Below, one piece after another: positions 1 through 8,555 of a DNA stretch of 64,000 nucleotides (positions are counted from its first letter, which is position 1; every line of letters starts with the position of its first letter). This DNA is from Halopiger aswanensis (GTDB lineage: Archaea > Halobacteriota > Halobacteria > Halobacteriales > Natrialbaceae), in contig NZ_RAPO01000001.1 in NCBI RefSeq assembly GCF_003610195.1, positions 620,001-684,000 on the forward strand, read 5' to 3'. Both the position numbers and the translations under genes were made by a program. The notes under the pieces were generated by a model that did no database searches, had not been told where the DNA came from, and was given only the letters and a program-made list of their open reading frames with translations.

Positions 1-521
1 ATACCGTCTCCCGCGTGCGTGCGGACGCCGACTCCCACACCGGCATCTACGATCTGTTCGCCCAGTCTCGGGCCGAACCCGAGGTCATCAAGTCCGTCCT
101 CGAGGTGGCGATCGAACTCGGACAGAAGGGCCAGAAGGGCAAACCCGTCGGCGCCTTGTTCGTCGTCGGCGACGCCGGCAAGGTGATGAACAAGTCCCGG
201 CCCCTTTCTTACAACCCCTTCGAGAAGTCCCACGTCCACGTCGGCGACCCGATCGTGAACGTGATGCTCAAAGAGTTCTCGCGGCTGGACGGCGCGTTCG
301 TCATCTCCGACGCCGGCAAGATCGTCTCGGCCTACCGCTACCTCGAGCCGTCCGCCGAGGGGATCGACATTCCGAAGGGTCTGGGCGCGCGGCACATGTC
401 CGGCGCGGCGATTACGCGGGATACGAACGCGGTCTCGATCGTGCTCTCCGAGAGCGACGGGCTCGTCCGGGCGTTCAAGGCCGGCGAGCTTATTCTGGAG
501 GTCGATCCGGAGGCGTACTGA
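1..521 (+). CDS. dacZ: Diadenylate cyclase DacZ (5' truncated by window edge)
   Basis: C-terminal about 170 residues of a DisA_N-type diadenylate cyclase, which condenses two ATP into cyclic di-AMP. The family's two signature regions are visible: DGAFVISDAGKIVSA (nt ~288-332) and GARHMSGA (nt ~385-408), the DGA and RH motifs that line the active site. The reading frame is open to the first base (in-frame codons begin at nt 3), so the true start lies upstream and the GTG at 15 is internal. The stop is one base before the ATG of the next gene, an MscS-like channel, so the two are surely co-transcribed. In archaea c-di-AMP is linked to osmotic control, which fits the neighbour. Confidence 0.9.
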   Translation, partial: TVSRVRADADSHTGIYDLFAQSRAEPEVIKSVLEVAIELGQKGQKGKPVGALFVVGDAGKVMNKSRPLSYNPFEKSHVHVGDPIVNVMLKEFSRLDGAFVISDAGKIVSAYRYLEPSAEGIDIPKGLGARHMSGAAITRDTNAVSIVLSESDGLVRAFKAGELILEVDPEAY

Positions 522-522
522 T

Positions 523-1287
523 ATGAACTGGCAGACGTTTCTCGACGAGCCGGCGGTGATCGCAGCCGCGGTGTTGGCGCTCGGATTCGTCGTCGGCTAC
601 CTCGTCGGGCGGCTCAACAAGGAACTGTTGGCGGCGTCGGGCGTGCCCGATGCCGTCGAGGGGACGCCCTTCGAGCGGACGGCCCAGTCGCTGGGCACGT
701 CGACGGTCGAGATCGTCGCCCGCCTCAGTTCGTGGTTCATCTACGGGATCGCGGTCCTGACGGCGATCCACATCGCCCAGCTGCTGGACACGGAGGCCTT
801 CTGGTTTCAGGTCACGCAGTACATCCCACAGGTCTTCATCGCGGTGCTCGTCCTGATCCTCGGGTTCATCGTCGCGGACAAGGCGGAACTCGTCGTCAGC
901 GAGTACCTCCGGAGCGTCAAACTGCCGGAGGTCTCGATCATCCCGCGGCTGGTCAAGTACTCCGTCCTCTACGTGGCCTTTCTCATCGCGCTGGGCCAGA
1001 TCGGCGTCTACATCTACCCGCTGTTGATCCTGCTCGCCGTCTACGCGGCCGGGATCGTCGTCGTCGGTGCGGTCACCTTCAAGGACTTCCTCGTCTCGAG
1101 TGCGGCGGGGATCTACCTGCTGTTGAACCAGCCCTACGGTATCGGCGACGAGATCCGGATCGGCGACCAGGCCGGAATCGTCCAGGAGGTCGATCTGTTC
1201 GTGACGAAGATCGAGGACGACTCGGAGGAGTACATCGTGCCGAACCGCAAGGTGTTCGAGGAAGAAATCGTCCGCGTTCGCGACTAG
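523..1287 (+). CDS. MscS-family small-conductance mechanosensitive channel
   Basis: 254-residue membrane protein with hydrophobic segments near residues 12-31, 67-88, 100-118 and a long pair at 143-185, followed by the MscS beta domain: IGDEIRIGDQAGIVQEVD, then T-K-I and the VPNRKVFEE signature near the end. It is a short, core-only MscS homolog without a large C-terminal cytoplasmic domain. It starts one base after the dacZ stop, so the cell makes the c-di-AMP synthase and this channel from one message. Likely role: release of solutes or ions on hypo-osmotic shock, possibly gated or tuned by c-di-AMP (inference). Pore identity and selectivity cannot be read from sequence. Confidence 0.87.
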   Translation: MNWQTFLDEPAVIAAAVLALGFVVGYLVGRLNKELLAASGVPDAVEGTPFERTAQSLGTSTVEIVARLSSWFIYGIAVLTAIHIAQLLDTEAFWFQVTQYIPQVFIAVLVLILGFIVADKAELVVSEYLRSVKLPEVSIIPRLVKYSVLYVAFLIALGQIGVYIYPLLILLAVYAAGIVVVGAVTFKDFLVSSAAGIYLLLNQPYGIGDEIRIGDQAGIVQEVDLFVTKIEDDSEEYIVPNRKVFEEEIVRVRD

Positions 1288-1359
1288 CGATTCACCGCGT
1301 GCCGTCGGCGGTCTGCAGGCCGCTGCTCTCAGTCCTACGCCGTCCGCAGCCCTCAGTCC

Positions 1360-2190
1360 TCACTCCTCGAGATCGAGCGAGAGGCCCGGATGCCAGCGGT
1401 CCGCGCCGGCCTCGCGCTTGGCTGCGTCCATCTTCGCGAGCAGGTGCGTCGCGAGGGTGGCGGTTTCGGCGGCGCGAGATTCGCCCTCCGTGCGGAACTC
1501 GCCGGTCTCGCGGTTGGCGTAGACGGTACAGACGGCGCCGGCGCGCAGCCCGTAGATGTTCGCCAGCGTCATGATCGCGCTGGCCTCCATCTCGATGTTC
1601 TTGACGTTCGCTTCTTTGAGTTGCGCGACCAGGTCGTCGGCGCCGGCCGCCTCGAACCCCTCGAAGCCGGGCCGGCCCTGGCCCGCGTAGAAGGAGTCCG
1701 CGCTCATCGTGACCCCGGTGTGGTAGTCGTAGCCCAGCCGTTCGGCCGCGGCGACGAGCGCGCTGACGACCTCGTAATCCGCAGCAGCGGGGTAATCCTC
1801 CCGGACGTACTCGGCGCTGGTCCCCTCCTGGCGCACGCCGCCGGTGGTGATCACCAGATCGCCGACGTCCATCTCGGGCTGGATCGCACCGCAGGAACCG
1901 ACGCGAATGAACGTCTCGACGCCGACCCGGGCGAGTTCCTCGACGGCGATCGCGGCCGAGGGGCTGCCGATCCCCGTCGACGTGACCGAGATCGGCGTCC
2001 CCTCGTAGCTCCCCGTCGCCGTCCGGTACTCCCGGTGGTGGGCGCGCATCTCGTGGTCGTCCCAGAAGGCGACGATCTTCTCGAGGCGCTCGGGGTTGCC
2101 CGGCAAGAGTACGGTGTCGGCGACGTCGTCCGGGCTGACCTCGAGGTGGTACTGTACGTCCGCGTTCGGGTCTTCGCTGTCCCCTGGCAT
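1360..2190 (-). CDS. Nucleoside phosphorylase (uridine phosphorylase type)
   Basis: 276-residue PNP/UDP phosphorylase-family enzyme that splits a nucleoside with phosphate into base and ribose-1-phosphate. Seen: N-terminal LLPGNPERLEKI, the phosphate/ribose-binding RVGSCGAIQ, and NIEMEASAIMTLANIYG, where the EMEA glutamate contacts the ribose. The ATG at 2190 is chosen because the upstream extension has poor codon use and overlaps the divergent promoter. Uridine-type substrate is inferred from motif form and from the cytidine deaminase and nucleoside ABC transporter just downstream; purine nucleosides are not excluded. Confidence 0.88.
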   Translation of the reverse strand: MPGDSEDPNADVQYHLEVSPDDVADTVLLPGNPERLEKIVAFWDDHEMRAHHREYRTATGSYEGTPISVTSTGIGSPSAAIAVEELARVGVETFIRVGSCGAIQPEMDVGDLVITTGGVRQEGTSAEYVREDYPAAADYEVVSALVAAAERLGYDYHTGVTMSADSFYAGQGRPGFEGFEAAGADDLVAQLKEANVKNIEMEASAIMTLANIYGLRAGAVCTVYANRETGEFRTEGESRAAETATLATHLLAKMDAAKREAGADRWHPGLSLDLEE

Positions 2191-2225
2191 CGCTGTTGAA
2201 CGGGGAGCGATTCGGGCCGGCGCCG

Positions 2226-2234
2226 TATATAAAT
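2226..2234 (+). promoter_or_regulatory. TATA box for the DUF488 gene
   Basis: TATATAAAT centred 27 bp upstream of the ATG at 2257, the spacing expected for a leaderless haloarchaeal transcript. It supports 2257 rather than an upstream start. Confidence 0.65.
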
Positions 2235-2256
2235 GCGGGGCCCGCGTAGACCGAAT

Positions 2257-2748
2257 ATGGCAATCGAGTCTCGTGGTACCGAGACGCAAGGGGAGAGCGA
2301 GTGGGAACTCGCGGATACCTACGTCGCCGCCATTCAGCACGACTTAGCGGATGTCCCCGAGGACGTAACCTACGTCGGCGTCGTCCGACAGCCGGCCCCG
2401 TGGTTTCACGCGGCCGTCGACGAGAACCACCCCGAACTCGGGCCCCCCGCCGACCTGCTCGAGTCGATGCGCGAGATCGAGGAGGACATGAAGATGCAGG
2501 GGCTGTGCGAGGAAGGCGCCCACAACGCGGCCTGGGATCAGGTCGGGTTCGAGGAGGCCTATTGCGACCACCTCGAGACGTCAACGGACGCGCAGGCGGC
2601 GCTCGAGGAACTCGTAGACCGACTCGAGTCGGGCGAGTCGATCGCCCTCGTCTGTTTCGAGAACACTGAGAAGAAGCGGTGTCACCGGACGGTTCTGCGG
2701 GAGCGCCTCGAGCGGCGGCTCGCCGGACGCCCCGAATCGGAGTCCTAG
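2257..2748 (+). CDS. DUF488 family protein
   Basis: 163-residue protein of the DUF488 family, recognised by the C-terminal core LVCFENTEKKRCHRTVL with its Cys-x2-Glu...Cys-His-Arg pattern. Family function is not established. The ATG at 2257 follows a TATA box by 27 bp. The gene lies between, and transcribed opposite to, a nucleoside phosphorylase and a cytidine deaminase; its last four bases overlap the deaminase stop (convergent). No membrane segment or signal peptide is seen. Confidence 0.82.
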   Translation: MAIESRGTETQGESEWELADTYVAAIQHDLADVPEDVTYVGVVRQPAPWFHAAVDENHPELGPPADLLESMREIEEDMKMQGLCEEGAHNAAWDQVGFEEAYCDHLETSTDAQAALEELVDRLESGESIALVCFENTEKKRCHRTVLRERLERRLAGRPESES

Positions 2749-3161
2749 TCGTCCTCGAGCGTCTCCTGAGAGATCGTATTCGGCAGCAGGTCGCCGAGCG
2801 TGTACTCGGTCGGCGCCTCGCCTTCGCCTTCGTCGCAGATGACGACGAGATCGTCGTCGCAAAACTCCGCGAGCGTCTGGCGACACATCCCGCAGGGAGT
2901 GACGCCGTCCCGGCGGCCGGAACTGACGGCGATCCGCGCGAAGTCGTCGTGGCCTCGCTTGACCGCCTCGGCGACCGCCACCTCCTCCGCGTGGAGGCTG
3001 TTACTGAAGTTCGCGTTCTCGAGGTTACAGCCGACGAAGACCGCGCCGTCGGCCGTCTCGAGGGCGGCGCCGACGCGGTATTCGGAGTAGGGAACGTGGG
3101 CCCGGGACTGGATTTCGCGTGCGCGCTCGAGCAAGTCGTCGGAGTCGTCGGAATCAGCCAT
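2745..3161 (-). CDS. cdd: Cytidine deaminase
   Basis: 138-residue zinc hydrolase converting (deoxy)cytidine to (deoxy)uridine in pyrimidine salvage. The zinc/catalytic motifs are both present: HAEEVAVAEA (His ligand plus catalytic Glu) and PCGMCRQ (two Cys ligands); the substrate-binding NLENANFSNSLHAEE region is intact. The start at 3161 avoids a short upstream extension. It is the last gene downstream of the BMP-type nucleoside transporter on the same strand (88-bp gap), so imported cytidine could be deaminated and then split by the phosphorylase at 1360-2190. Confidence 0.92.
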   Translation of the reverse strand: MADSDDSDDLLERAREIQSRAHVPYSEYRVGAALETADGAVFVGCNLENANFSNSLHAEEVAVAEAVKRGHDDFARIAVSSGRRDGVTPCGMCRQTLAEFCDDDLVVICDEGEGEAPTEYTLGDLLPNTISQETLEDD

Positions 3162-3248
3162 GCACCCTACTGTGCGGGGCGGAGACAAGAAGGCACTGCT
3201 GTCGGCGATTCGTCGGGTGAAAATCGACGGCGAGACGCGACCCGGTGC

Positions 3249-4376
3249 TCAGTCCTCGCCGGACTCGTAGTGATCGCCGGCGGCGTCGGGCAGCCGCGTG
3301 CGGCCGACGAGCACGAGGACGACGATGACCGTCATGTGCGGGATGACGCGGATGAGCTCCGTCGGAATGGCGTACCCCGCCGCCTGCATCCCGTTTTGCA
3401 CCGCGTTGAGCCCGGCGAAGAGGAACGAGCCCAGCAGGGCGCCGATCGGGTGGTAGTTCGCGAGCAGGTAGGTCGCGATCGCGATGAATCCGCGGCCGTT
3501 GATCGCCGTGTCGCCGCCGCCGGCGAACGTTCCGAGGTCGCCCAGCGCGAAGCCGGCACCGCCGAGGCCGGCGAACACGCCCGAGAGGAGGACGGCGGCG
3601 TACCGGACCTTGCGGACGTCGACGCCGGCCGTGTCGAGCGCCTTGGGGTTCTCCCCGCTGGCGACGACCCAGCGCCCGAAGTTCGTCCGGGCGAGCAGGT
3701 ACCAGCCGATGGCTGCGCCCGCGAGCATGATGTAGACCTGCGGTTCGGTGTCGAACAGCAGGTAGCCGACGAGCGGCAGGTCCGACAGGACCGGGATCGT
3801 CACGCTCGAGAAGCGGCCGACGCTGGCGGTGTTCGGGCTCCCGAAGACGATCTGGGACGCGAACGGCGCCAGCCCGAGCGAGATGAGCCAGACGGCGAGT
3901 CCCGCGATGATCTGGTCGGCCTTGAACTCGATACAGACGACCGCGAACAGCAGCGCGAACAGCACGCTGATGATCGTTCCGACGAGCAGGCCCCACCAGT
4001 GATTCGACAGGCCGGCCGTCGCCTCGCCGACGCCGAGCCAGTGGACGGCGACGATCGAGCTAAACGCCGAGACGATGAGCAGCCCCTCGATGCCGATGTT
4101 GATGACGCCGCTTTTCTCGGCGAAGATGCCGCCGATCGCCGCCAGCGCGATCGGCACGGCCAGCCGGAGCATCGCCGTGTGCGTGCTCGGACTGGCTGCG
4201 ATCGAGAGCAACACGCCGGCCCACGAGTCGGGGGCGAGCAGGCCGACGACGATCCAGACGGCCAGCACGGCGCCGGCGCCGAGCAGTCCGATGGTGGTTC
4301 GCCGCGAGAACGGCAGTGTCGGTTCGTCAGCGTCCGCGTCGTTCGTGTCGGTCGGGGTTCCGGTGGGCTTACTCAT
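3249..4376 (-). CDS. BMP-type nucleoside ABC transporter, permease 2
   Basis: 375-residue inner-membrane permease of the BPD_transp_2/NupQ-like type. A charged N-terminal tail (~30 residues) is followed by about 9-10 hydrophobic segments; the family hallmark AEKSGVINIGIEGLLI lies near residue 110. Its ATG overlaps the stop of the preceding permease by 8 bp, showing tight translational coupling. It should form the translocation pore together with the 4369-5634 product. Substrate class (nucleosides) follows from the BMP binding protein and the adjacent salvage enzymes. Confidence 0.9.
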   Translation of the reverse strand: MSKPTGTPTDTNDADADEPTLPFSRRTTIGLLGAGAVLAVWIVVGLLAPDSWAGVLLSIAASPSTHTAMLRLAVPIALAAIGGIFAEKSGVINIGIEGLLIVSAFSSIVAVHWLGVGEATAGLSNHWWGLLVGTIISVLFALLFAVVCIEFKADQIIAGLAVWLISLGLAPFASQIVFGSPNTASVGRFSSVTIPVLSDLPLVGYLLFDTEPQVYIMLAGAAIGWYLLARTNFGRWVVASGENPKALDTAGVDVRKVRYAAVLLSGVFAGLGGAGFALGDLGTFAGGGDTAINGRGFIAIATYLLANYHPIGALLGSFLFAGLNAVQNGMQAAGYAIPTELIRVIPHMTVIVVLVLVGRTRLPDAAGDHYESGED

Positions 4377-5634
4377 CGGTGTCACCTCCAGTCTCAGCAG
4401 CGGCATCGGCGTCGCCGCCGTCCGCACGGGCCGGCCGCGTCGTCTCGAGGTCGACGAACCGTCGCCCGAACATCCGGAAGAACTCCGGCATCGCGACGAA
4501 CAGGATGATCAGGCCGGTGAGGATGCCGACCAGTTCCGGCGGGACGTCCGTCGACGTCCCGATCGAGTTTCCGCCGCTGTCTAACACCCCGAACAGGAAC
4601 GCCGCGGCGCCGACGCCGATCGGGTTGTTGCCGGCCAGCACCGACACTGCGATCCCGTCGAAGCCGATCGACGGCACGTTCTCGAGCCAGCTACCGTGAA
4701 CCATCAGCACCCAGAACGCGCCGGCGACGCCGCCCAGCGCGCCCGAGAGGGTCATGCTGGCGACGGTCATGCGCTTCTCGTCGACGCCGCCGTAGGCGGC
4801 CGCCGCGGGCTGGGTGCCGCTCGTCCGCAGTTCGTAGCCGAACGAGGTGCGGGCGAACAGCCAGGCGATGCCGACCATGAGCGCGACGGCAAAGCCGAGC
4901 GCGAGCAGCGAGAAGTTCGCCGACCCGCCGAACCCGACGTACGGAACGGTCGGAATCTCGGCGTACTCGGGGATTCGCTCGGTCCGCGGGTTCGTGCTGT
5001 TGGGGTCCTGGAACCACTGCGAGAGCATCGTCGACGTGACCCCGGTCGCGACGAAGTTGAGCATGATCGTCGTGATGACCTCGTTGGCGTCCGCGTAGGC
5101 TTTGAGGACGCCGGGCAGCGCCCCGTAGAGGCCGCCGACGACCGCGCCGGCGAGCACGCCCAGCGGAATCAGGACGATCGTCCCGATGAAGCCACCGGGA
5201 ACGATCGTCGCCGCGTAGACGACCGTCACGGCCGTCGCGAGGCCGCCGAAGACGAGTTGACCTTGCGTCCCGATGTTGAGCAGGCCGGCGCGGAACGCGA
5301 CCGCAACTGACAGTCCCGCAAAGACCAGCAGCGTCGTCTGCTGGAGCGTCCGCGCGAGGCTGTAGTTCGTGGGGCTCCAGCCGCCCTCGAGCGGGTGGCC
5401 GATGGCCCCGAGGAACAGCTCGTAGTAGACCTGCATCGGGTTGTAACAGAACGTCGTGCCGGCCAGCTCGAGGCCGGTCCGACAGGAGGCGATGCCCCCG
5501 GAGACGAACACCAGCACGCCGCCGACGAGGACGGCGGCCAGCAGCGCGGCGACGCTGATGACGACCCGCTCGAGCACCGACGCCTGAACCAATCGTTCGA
5601 GGAGGCGCTCGAGGCGCTCCTTCGAGGCGCTCAT
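4369..5634 (-). CDS. BMP-type nucleoside ABC transporter, permease 1
   Basis: 421-residue permease, NupP/YufP-like. After an N-terminal amphipathic stretch and a first membrane helix (VVISVAALLAAVLVGGVLVF) there is a periplasm-side loop with two Cys (ASCRTG...TTFCYN), then the multi-helix core with FRAGLLNIGTQGQLVFGG, the equivalent of the INIG motif in its partner. Start overlaps the ATPase stop by 4 bp (ATGA). C-terminal tail is acidic and low complexity. The two loop cysteines in the first loop may form a disulfide outside the membrane (inference). Confidence 0.9.
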   Translation of the reverse strand: MSASKERLERLLERLVQASVLERVVISVAALLAAVLVGGVLVFVSGGIASCRTGLELAGTTFCYNPMQVYYELFLGAIGHPLEGGWSPTNYSLARTLQQTTLLVFAGLSVAVAFRAGLLNIGTQGQLVFGGLATAVTVVYAATIVPGGFIGTIVLIPLGVLAGAVVGGLYGALPGVLKAYADANEVITTIMLNFVATGVTSTMLSQWFQDPNSTNPRTERIPEYAEIPTVPYVGFGGSANFSLLALGFAVALMVGIAWLFARTSFGYELRTSGTQPAAAAYGGVDEKRMTVASMTLSGALGGVAGAFWVLMVHGSWLENVPSIGFDGIAVSVLAGNNPIGVGAAAFLFGVLDSGGNSIGTSTDVPPELVGILTGLIILFVAMPEFFRMFGRRFVDLETTRPARADGGDADAAAETGGDTDE

Positions 5635-7334
5635 CGGGGGTCACCCCCGGTGCCGGCGGCGCCGTCGGCACCGTTGGCGCTGGTACCGGCACGGCCGCCG
5701 TCGGCCTCGAGTTCCTGTCCGGCCATCAGCAGGCCGAGTTCCTCTTCGGTGACGGCGTCCGGATCGGTGACGTCGATGAACTCGCCCTCGTAGATGACCG
5801 CCAGCCGATCCGAGAGCGAGCGAACCTCGTCGAGTTTCGAGGAGACGAGCAAGATTGCCACCCCCTCGCGGCGGAGGTCGAGCAGGCGGTCGTGGATGAA
5901 CTCCGTCGAGCCGATGTCGACCCCGCGAGTCGGATGCGTCGCGATGACCAGCGACGGATCGCGCTCGAACTCGCGGCCGACGATGAACTTCTGCTGGTTT
6001 CCGCCGGAGAACGAGCGGGCGTCCGCGTCGGCGTTCGGCGGGCGAACGTCGTAGGTCTCGATGATTTCCTCGGCGTGGTCGCGGACTTCGGCCCAGTCGA
6101 TGCGGCCGCCGTTGGCGAACGCCGGCGACCGCTGGCTGCCGAGCACGCCGTTCTCCACGAGGTCGAAGGGCATGACGAGCCCGCGCTCGTGGCGGTCCTC
6201 CGGAATGTAGGCCATCCCGGCCTCGATTCGCTCGCGGCGGGACCAGTCGGTGATGTCGGTCCCTTCGTAGGTGATCGTCCCCTCGTCGGGCGTCCGCAGC
6301 CCGGTGATCGCTTCGATCAGTTCGGCCTGCCCGTTGCCGTCGACGCCTGCAATACCGACGATTTCGCCGGCGCGGACGTCCAGATCGATTCCCGAGACGA
6401 CGTCGACGCCGCGCTCGTCCTCGACGGCGACGTCCCCCGTCGAGAGGACGACATCGCCCGTCTCGACCGGTTCAGATTCGGCCTCGAGCAGGACCTCGCG
6501 GCCGACCATGCGCTCGGCCAGGTCCTCCCGGGTCGTGCGCTCGGGGTCGACCGTGCCGACGGACTCCCCGTCCCGGAGGACGGTGATCGCGTCGGCGGCG
6601 TGGGTCGCCTCCTCGAGTTTGTGCGTGATGAAAATGATCGTCTTCCCCTGTGCGGTGAGTTCGTCCAGGACGTCGTAGAGGCCCTCGACCTCCTGTGGCG
6701 TGAGGACGGCGGTCGGCTCGTCGAGAATGAGCACGTCGGCGCCGCGGAACAGCGCCTTGAGGATCTCGACGCGCTGCTGGACGCCGACGCTCAAGTCTTC
6801 GACCGTCGCCTGCGGATCGACGTCGAAGCCGTAGCGATCGCAGAGGTCCCGTACTTCGCGCTCGACCTGCTCGCGGTCGACGGCCATCCCGAACCACTTC
6901 GTCGGCTCGTTGCCCAGCGCGATGTTCTCGGCGACGGTCATCGTGTCGACCAGCATGAAGTGCTGGTGGATCATCCCGACGCCGGCGTCGATGGCGTCTC
7001 GCGGGGAGTCGAACGCTCGTTCCCGGCCGTCGACGACGACGCGCCCCTCTTCGGGCTCGTAGAGTCCGTAAAGGACGTTCATCAGCGTCGTCTTCCCGGC
7101 CCCGTTCTCGCCGAGCAGGGCGTGGACGGTCCCGCGCTCGACCTGCAGGTCGACGTCGTCGTTGGCGACGACGCCGGGGAACCGCTTCGTGATGCCGTCC
7201 AAGTGGACGGCGAGGTCGCTGCCGGTGCTCTCCCGGTCTCGATCCAGGTCGGCGGAACGGCGGCCGCCCCGCGCGTCCGACCCCGAATCGGTCGGTGCTG
7301 CCCCGTCAGTCGTTCCCGTTCCCGACTCGGTCAT
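5631..7334 (-). CDS. BMP-type nucleoside ABC transporter, double ATP-binding subunit
   Basis: 567-residue ABC ATPase with two nucleotide-binding halves. First half: Walker A GENGAGKTT, signature LSVGVQQRVEILKAL, Walker B LILDEPT. Second half: the Walker A is degenerate (GVDGNGQAE, no Lys), signature SFSGGNQQKFIVGRE, and the Walker B region reads VIATHPTRGVDIG. That asymmetric arrangement is normal for the sugar/nucleoside (YufO/RbsA) subfamily, so it is not a defect. The first ~40 residues are a hydrophilic extension. Stop/start overlap of 4 bp with permease 1; 3-bp gap from the binding protein gene. Confidence 0.92.
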   Translation of the reverse strand: MTESGTGTTDGAAPTDSGSDARGGRRSADLDRDRESTGSDLAVHLDGITKRFPGVVANDDVDLQVERGTVHALLGENGAGKTTLMNVLYGLYEPEEGRVVVDGRERAFDSPRDAIDAGVGMIHQHFMLVDTMTVAENIALGNEPTKWFGMAVDREQVEREVRDLCDRYGFDVDPQATVEDLSVGVQQRVEILKALFRGADVLILDEPTAVLTPQEVEGLYDVLDELTAQGKTIIFITHKLEEATHAADAITVLRDGESVGTVDPERTTREDLAERMVGREVLLEAESEPVETGDVVLSTGDVAVEDERGVDVVSGIDLDVRAGEIVGIAGVDGNGQAELIEAITGLRTPDEGTITYEGTDITDWSRRERIEAGMAYIPEDRHERGLVMPFDLVENGVLGSQRSPAFANGGRIDWAEVRDHAEEIIETYDVRPPNADADARSFSGGNQQKFIVGREFERDPSLVIATHPTRGVDIGSTEFIHDRLLDLRREGVAILLVSSKLDEVRSLSDRLAVIYEGEFIDVTDPDAVTEEELGLLMAGQELEADGGRAGTSANGADGAAGTGGDPR

Positions 7335-7337
7335 CGG

Positions 7338-8393
7338 TTACAGTTCGCTTGGAACGTCGATCTCGCCGTCGATGATCTGCTGTCTGGACTCGTCGACCTG
7401 ATCCTTGATCTCCTGGGGGATCTCGTCGCCGATCTGGTCGCCGTAGACGGCGCCGACGCCCTCCTGCTCGAGGCCGAGCGTCTCGGTCTCGCCGCCGGCG
7501 AACTCGTCGTTGACGACGGACTCGATCGCGGTGTAGACCGCGGTGTCGACGCGCTTGACCATGCTCGCGATGATGACGTCGGCGAAGTCCGCGTTGGACA
7601 GCGACTGGTCGCTGTCGACGCCGATCGCGAACCGGCCCTCGTCCTGAGCGGCCTGGAAGACGCCGATCCCGGTGCGGCCGGCCGCGTGGAAGATGATGTC
7701 CGCGTCCTGGTCCTGGTACATCGTTCGGGCGGCCTGCTGGCCGCCGGCGGTGTCGTTGAATCCGCCGACGTACGTCGAGACGACCTCGGCGTTTTCGTTG
7801 GCGTGCTCGACGCCGGCCTGGAAGCCGGCGTGGAACGACTCGATCAGCGGCGATTCCGTGCCGCCGACGAAGCCGACGACGTCGGCGTCGGGGTTCGTCT
7901 CGCCGGCACCGGCCGAGAACTCCTCCTGGGTCAACAGCCCGGCCAGCTGGCCGACCTGGAACGACCCCTGGGGTTCGCCGAAGACGTAGCTCCGGACGTT
8001 GTCCTCCTCGACGACGTCGTCGACGATGATGAAGTTCTGGTCCGGGTACTCCGGCGCGTTCTCCGAGAGCGCGTCCTTCTGGGCGTAGCCGATGCAGTTG
8101 ACCAGATCGTAGTCGCCGCTCTCGGCGAAGTCGCGCTGTGCGCCCTCGAATTCACCCTCCGAACCGGGCTCCGTCTCGTCGTACGTGATGTCGAACTCCT
8201 CGCGCGCGTCTTCGACACCCTGCTTGGCCATGTCGTTGAACGAGTCGTCGCCGAGGCCGCCGGTCGCGTAGACCATCCCGACCTGCGCGCTCGCGTCGCC
8301 CGATTCCTCGCCGAACCCGCCGACGCAGCCCGCCATCGCCGTGAGTCCAGCAACACCCATCCCCTTCAGAACAGCTCGTCTGTTACGTGGCAT
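7338..8393 (-). CDS. BMP family nucleoside-binding lipoprotein
   Basis: 351-residue substrate-binding protein. N-terminus RNRRAVLKGMGVAGLTAMAGC is a Tat signal with a lipobox ending in Cys, so the mature protein is predicted to be a lipid-anchored, cell-surface receptor. The BMP-family core follows: GMVYATGGLGDDSFNDMA at its N-terminus, and later GFVGGTESPLIESFHAG. Start at 8393 is fixed by the Tat motif and a TATA box 28 bp upstream. First gene of the operon binding protein - ATPase - permease - permease, with cytidine deaminase behind it. Confidence 0.93.
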   Translation of the reverse strand: MPRNRRAVLKGMGVAGLTAMAGCVGGFGEESGDASAQVGMVYATGGLGDDSFNDMAKQGVEDAREEFDITYDETEPGSEGEFEGAQRDFAESGDYDLVNCIGYAQKDALSENAPEYPDQNFIIVDDVVEEDNVRSYVFGEPQGSFQVGQLAGLLTQEEFSAGAGETNPDADVVGFVGGTESPLIESFHAGFQAGVEHANENAEVVSTYVGGFNDTAGGQQAARTMYQDQDADIIFHAAGRTGIGVFQAAQDEGRFAIGVDSDQSLSNADFADVIIASMVKRVDTAVYTAIESVVNDEFAGGETETLGLEQEGVGAVYGDQIGDEIPQEIKDQVDESRQQIIDGEIDVPSEL

Positions 8394-8417
8394 AGGAGCG
8401 ACTAGCGCAAACAATTG

Positions 8418-8425
8418 GTTTATAC
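8418..8425 (-). promoter_or_regulatory. TATA box of the nucleoside transporter operon
   Basis: On the minus strand GTATAAAC, centred about 28 bp from the ATG at 8393. Supports a leaderless message for the binding protein. Confidence 0.6.
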
Positions 8426-8522
8426 TCGTCGGAATCTGCGGCACGGAATAAACGAGTGCATGGGAATCACTCGTACGCGGGTGAGAACCACCACCAACCC
8501 GAACAGTTCACTTGTGTTTCAT

Positions 8523-8537
8523 CCGATGATTCATCGG
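8523..8537. repeat. 15-bp perfect palindrome between phosphomutase and transporter operon
   Basis: CCGATGA-T-TCATCGG, 7-bp arms around one base. It lies 18 bp downstream of the phosphomutase stop and about 100 bp upstream of the transporter TATA box. No T-run follows it on the minus strand, so a protein-binding site is as likely as a terminator. Confidence 0.5.
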
Positions 8538-8555
8538 GAAAATCGACGCGGGCGG

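Noticed and set aside
2679-4508. 609-codon open frame on the plus strand
   Set aside because: Antisense to cytidine deaminase and a permease; Arg/Asp/Gly-rich translation without motifs. A by-product of high GC.
5631-7334. Second Walker A of the nucleoside ATPase as an inactivating mutation
   Set aside because: A degenerate second P-loop is normal in this two-domain ABC subfamily.
5892-8405. 837-codon plus-strand open frame
   Set aside because: Lies antisense across the ABC ATPase and BMP genes, which have clear motifs; its translation is Val/Asp/Arg filler.
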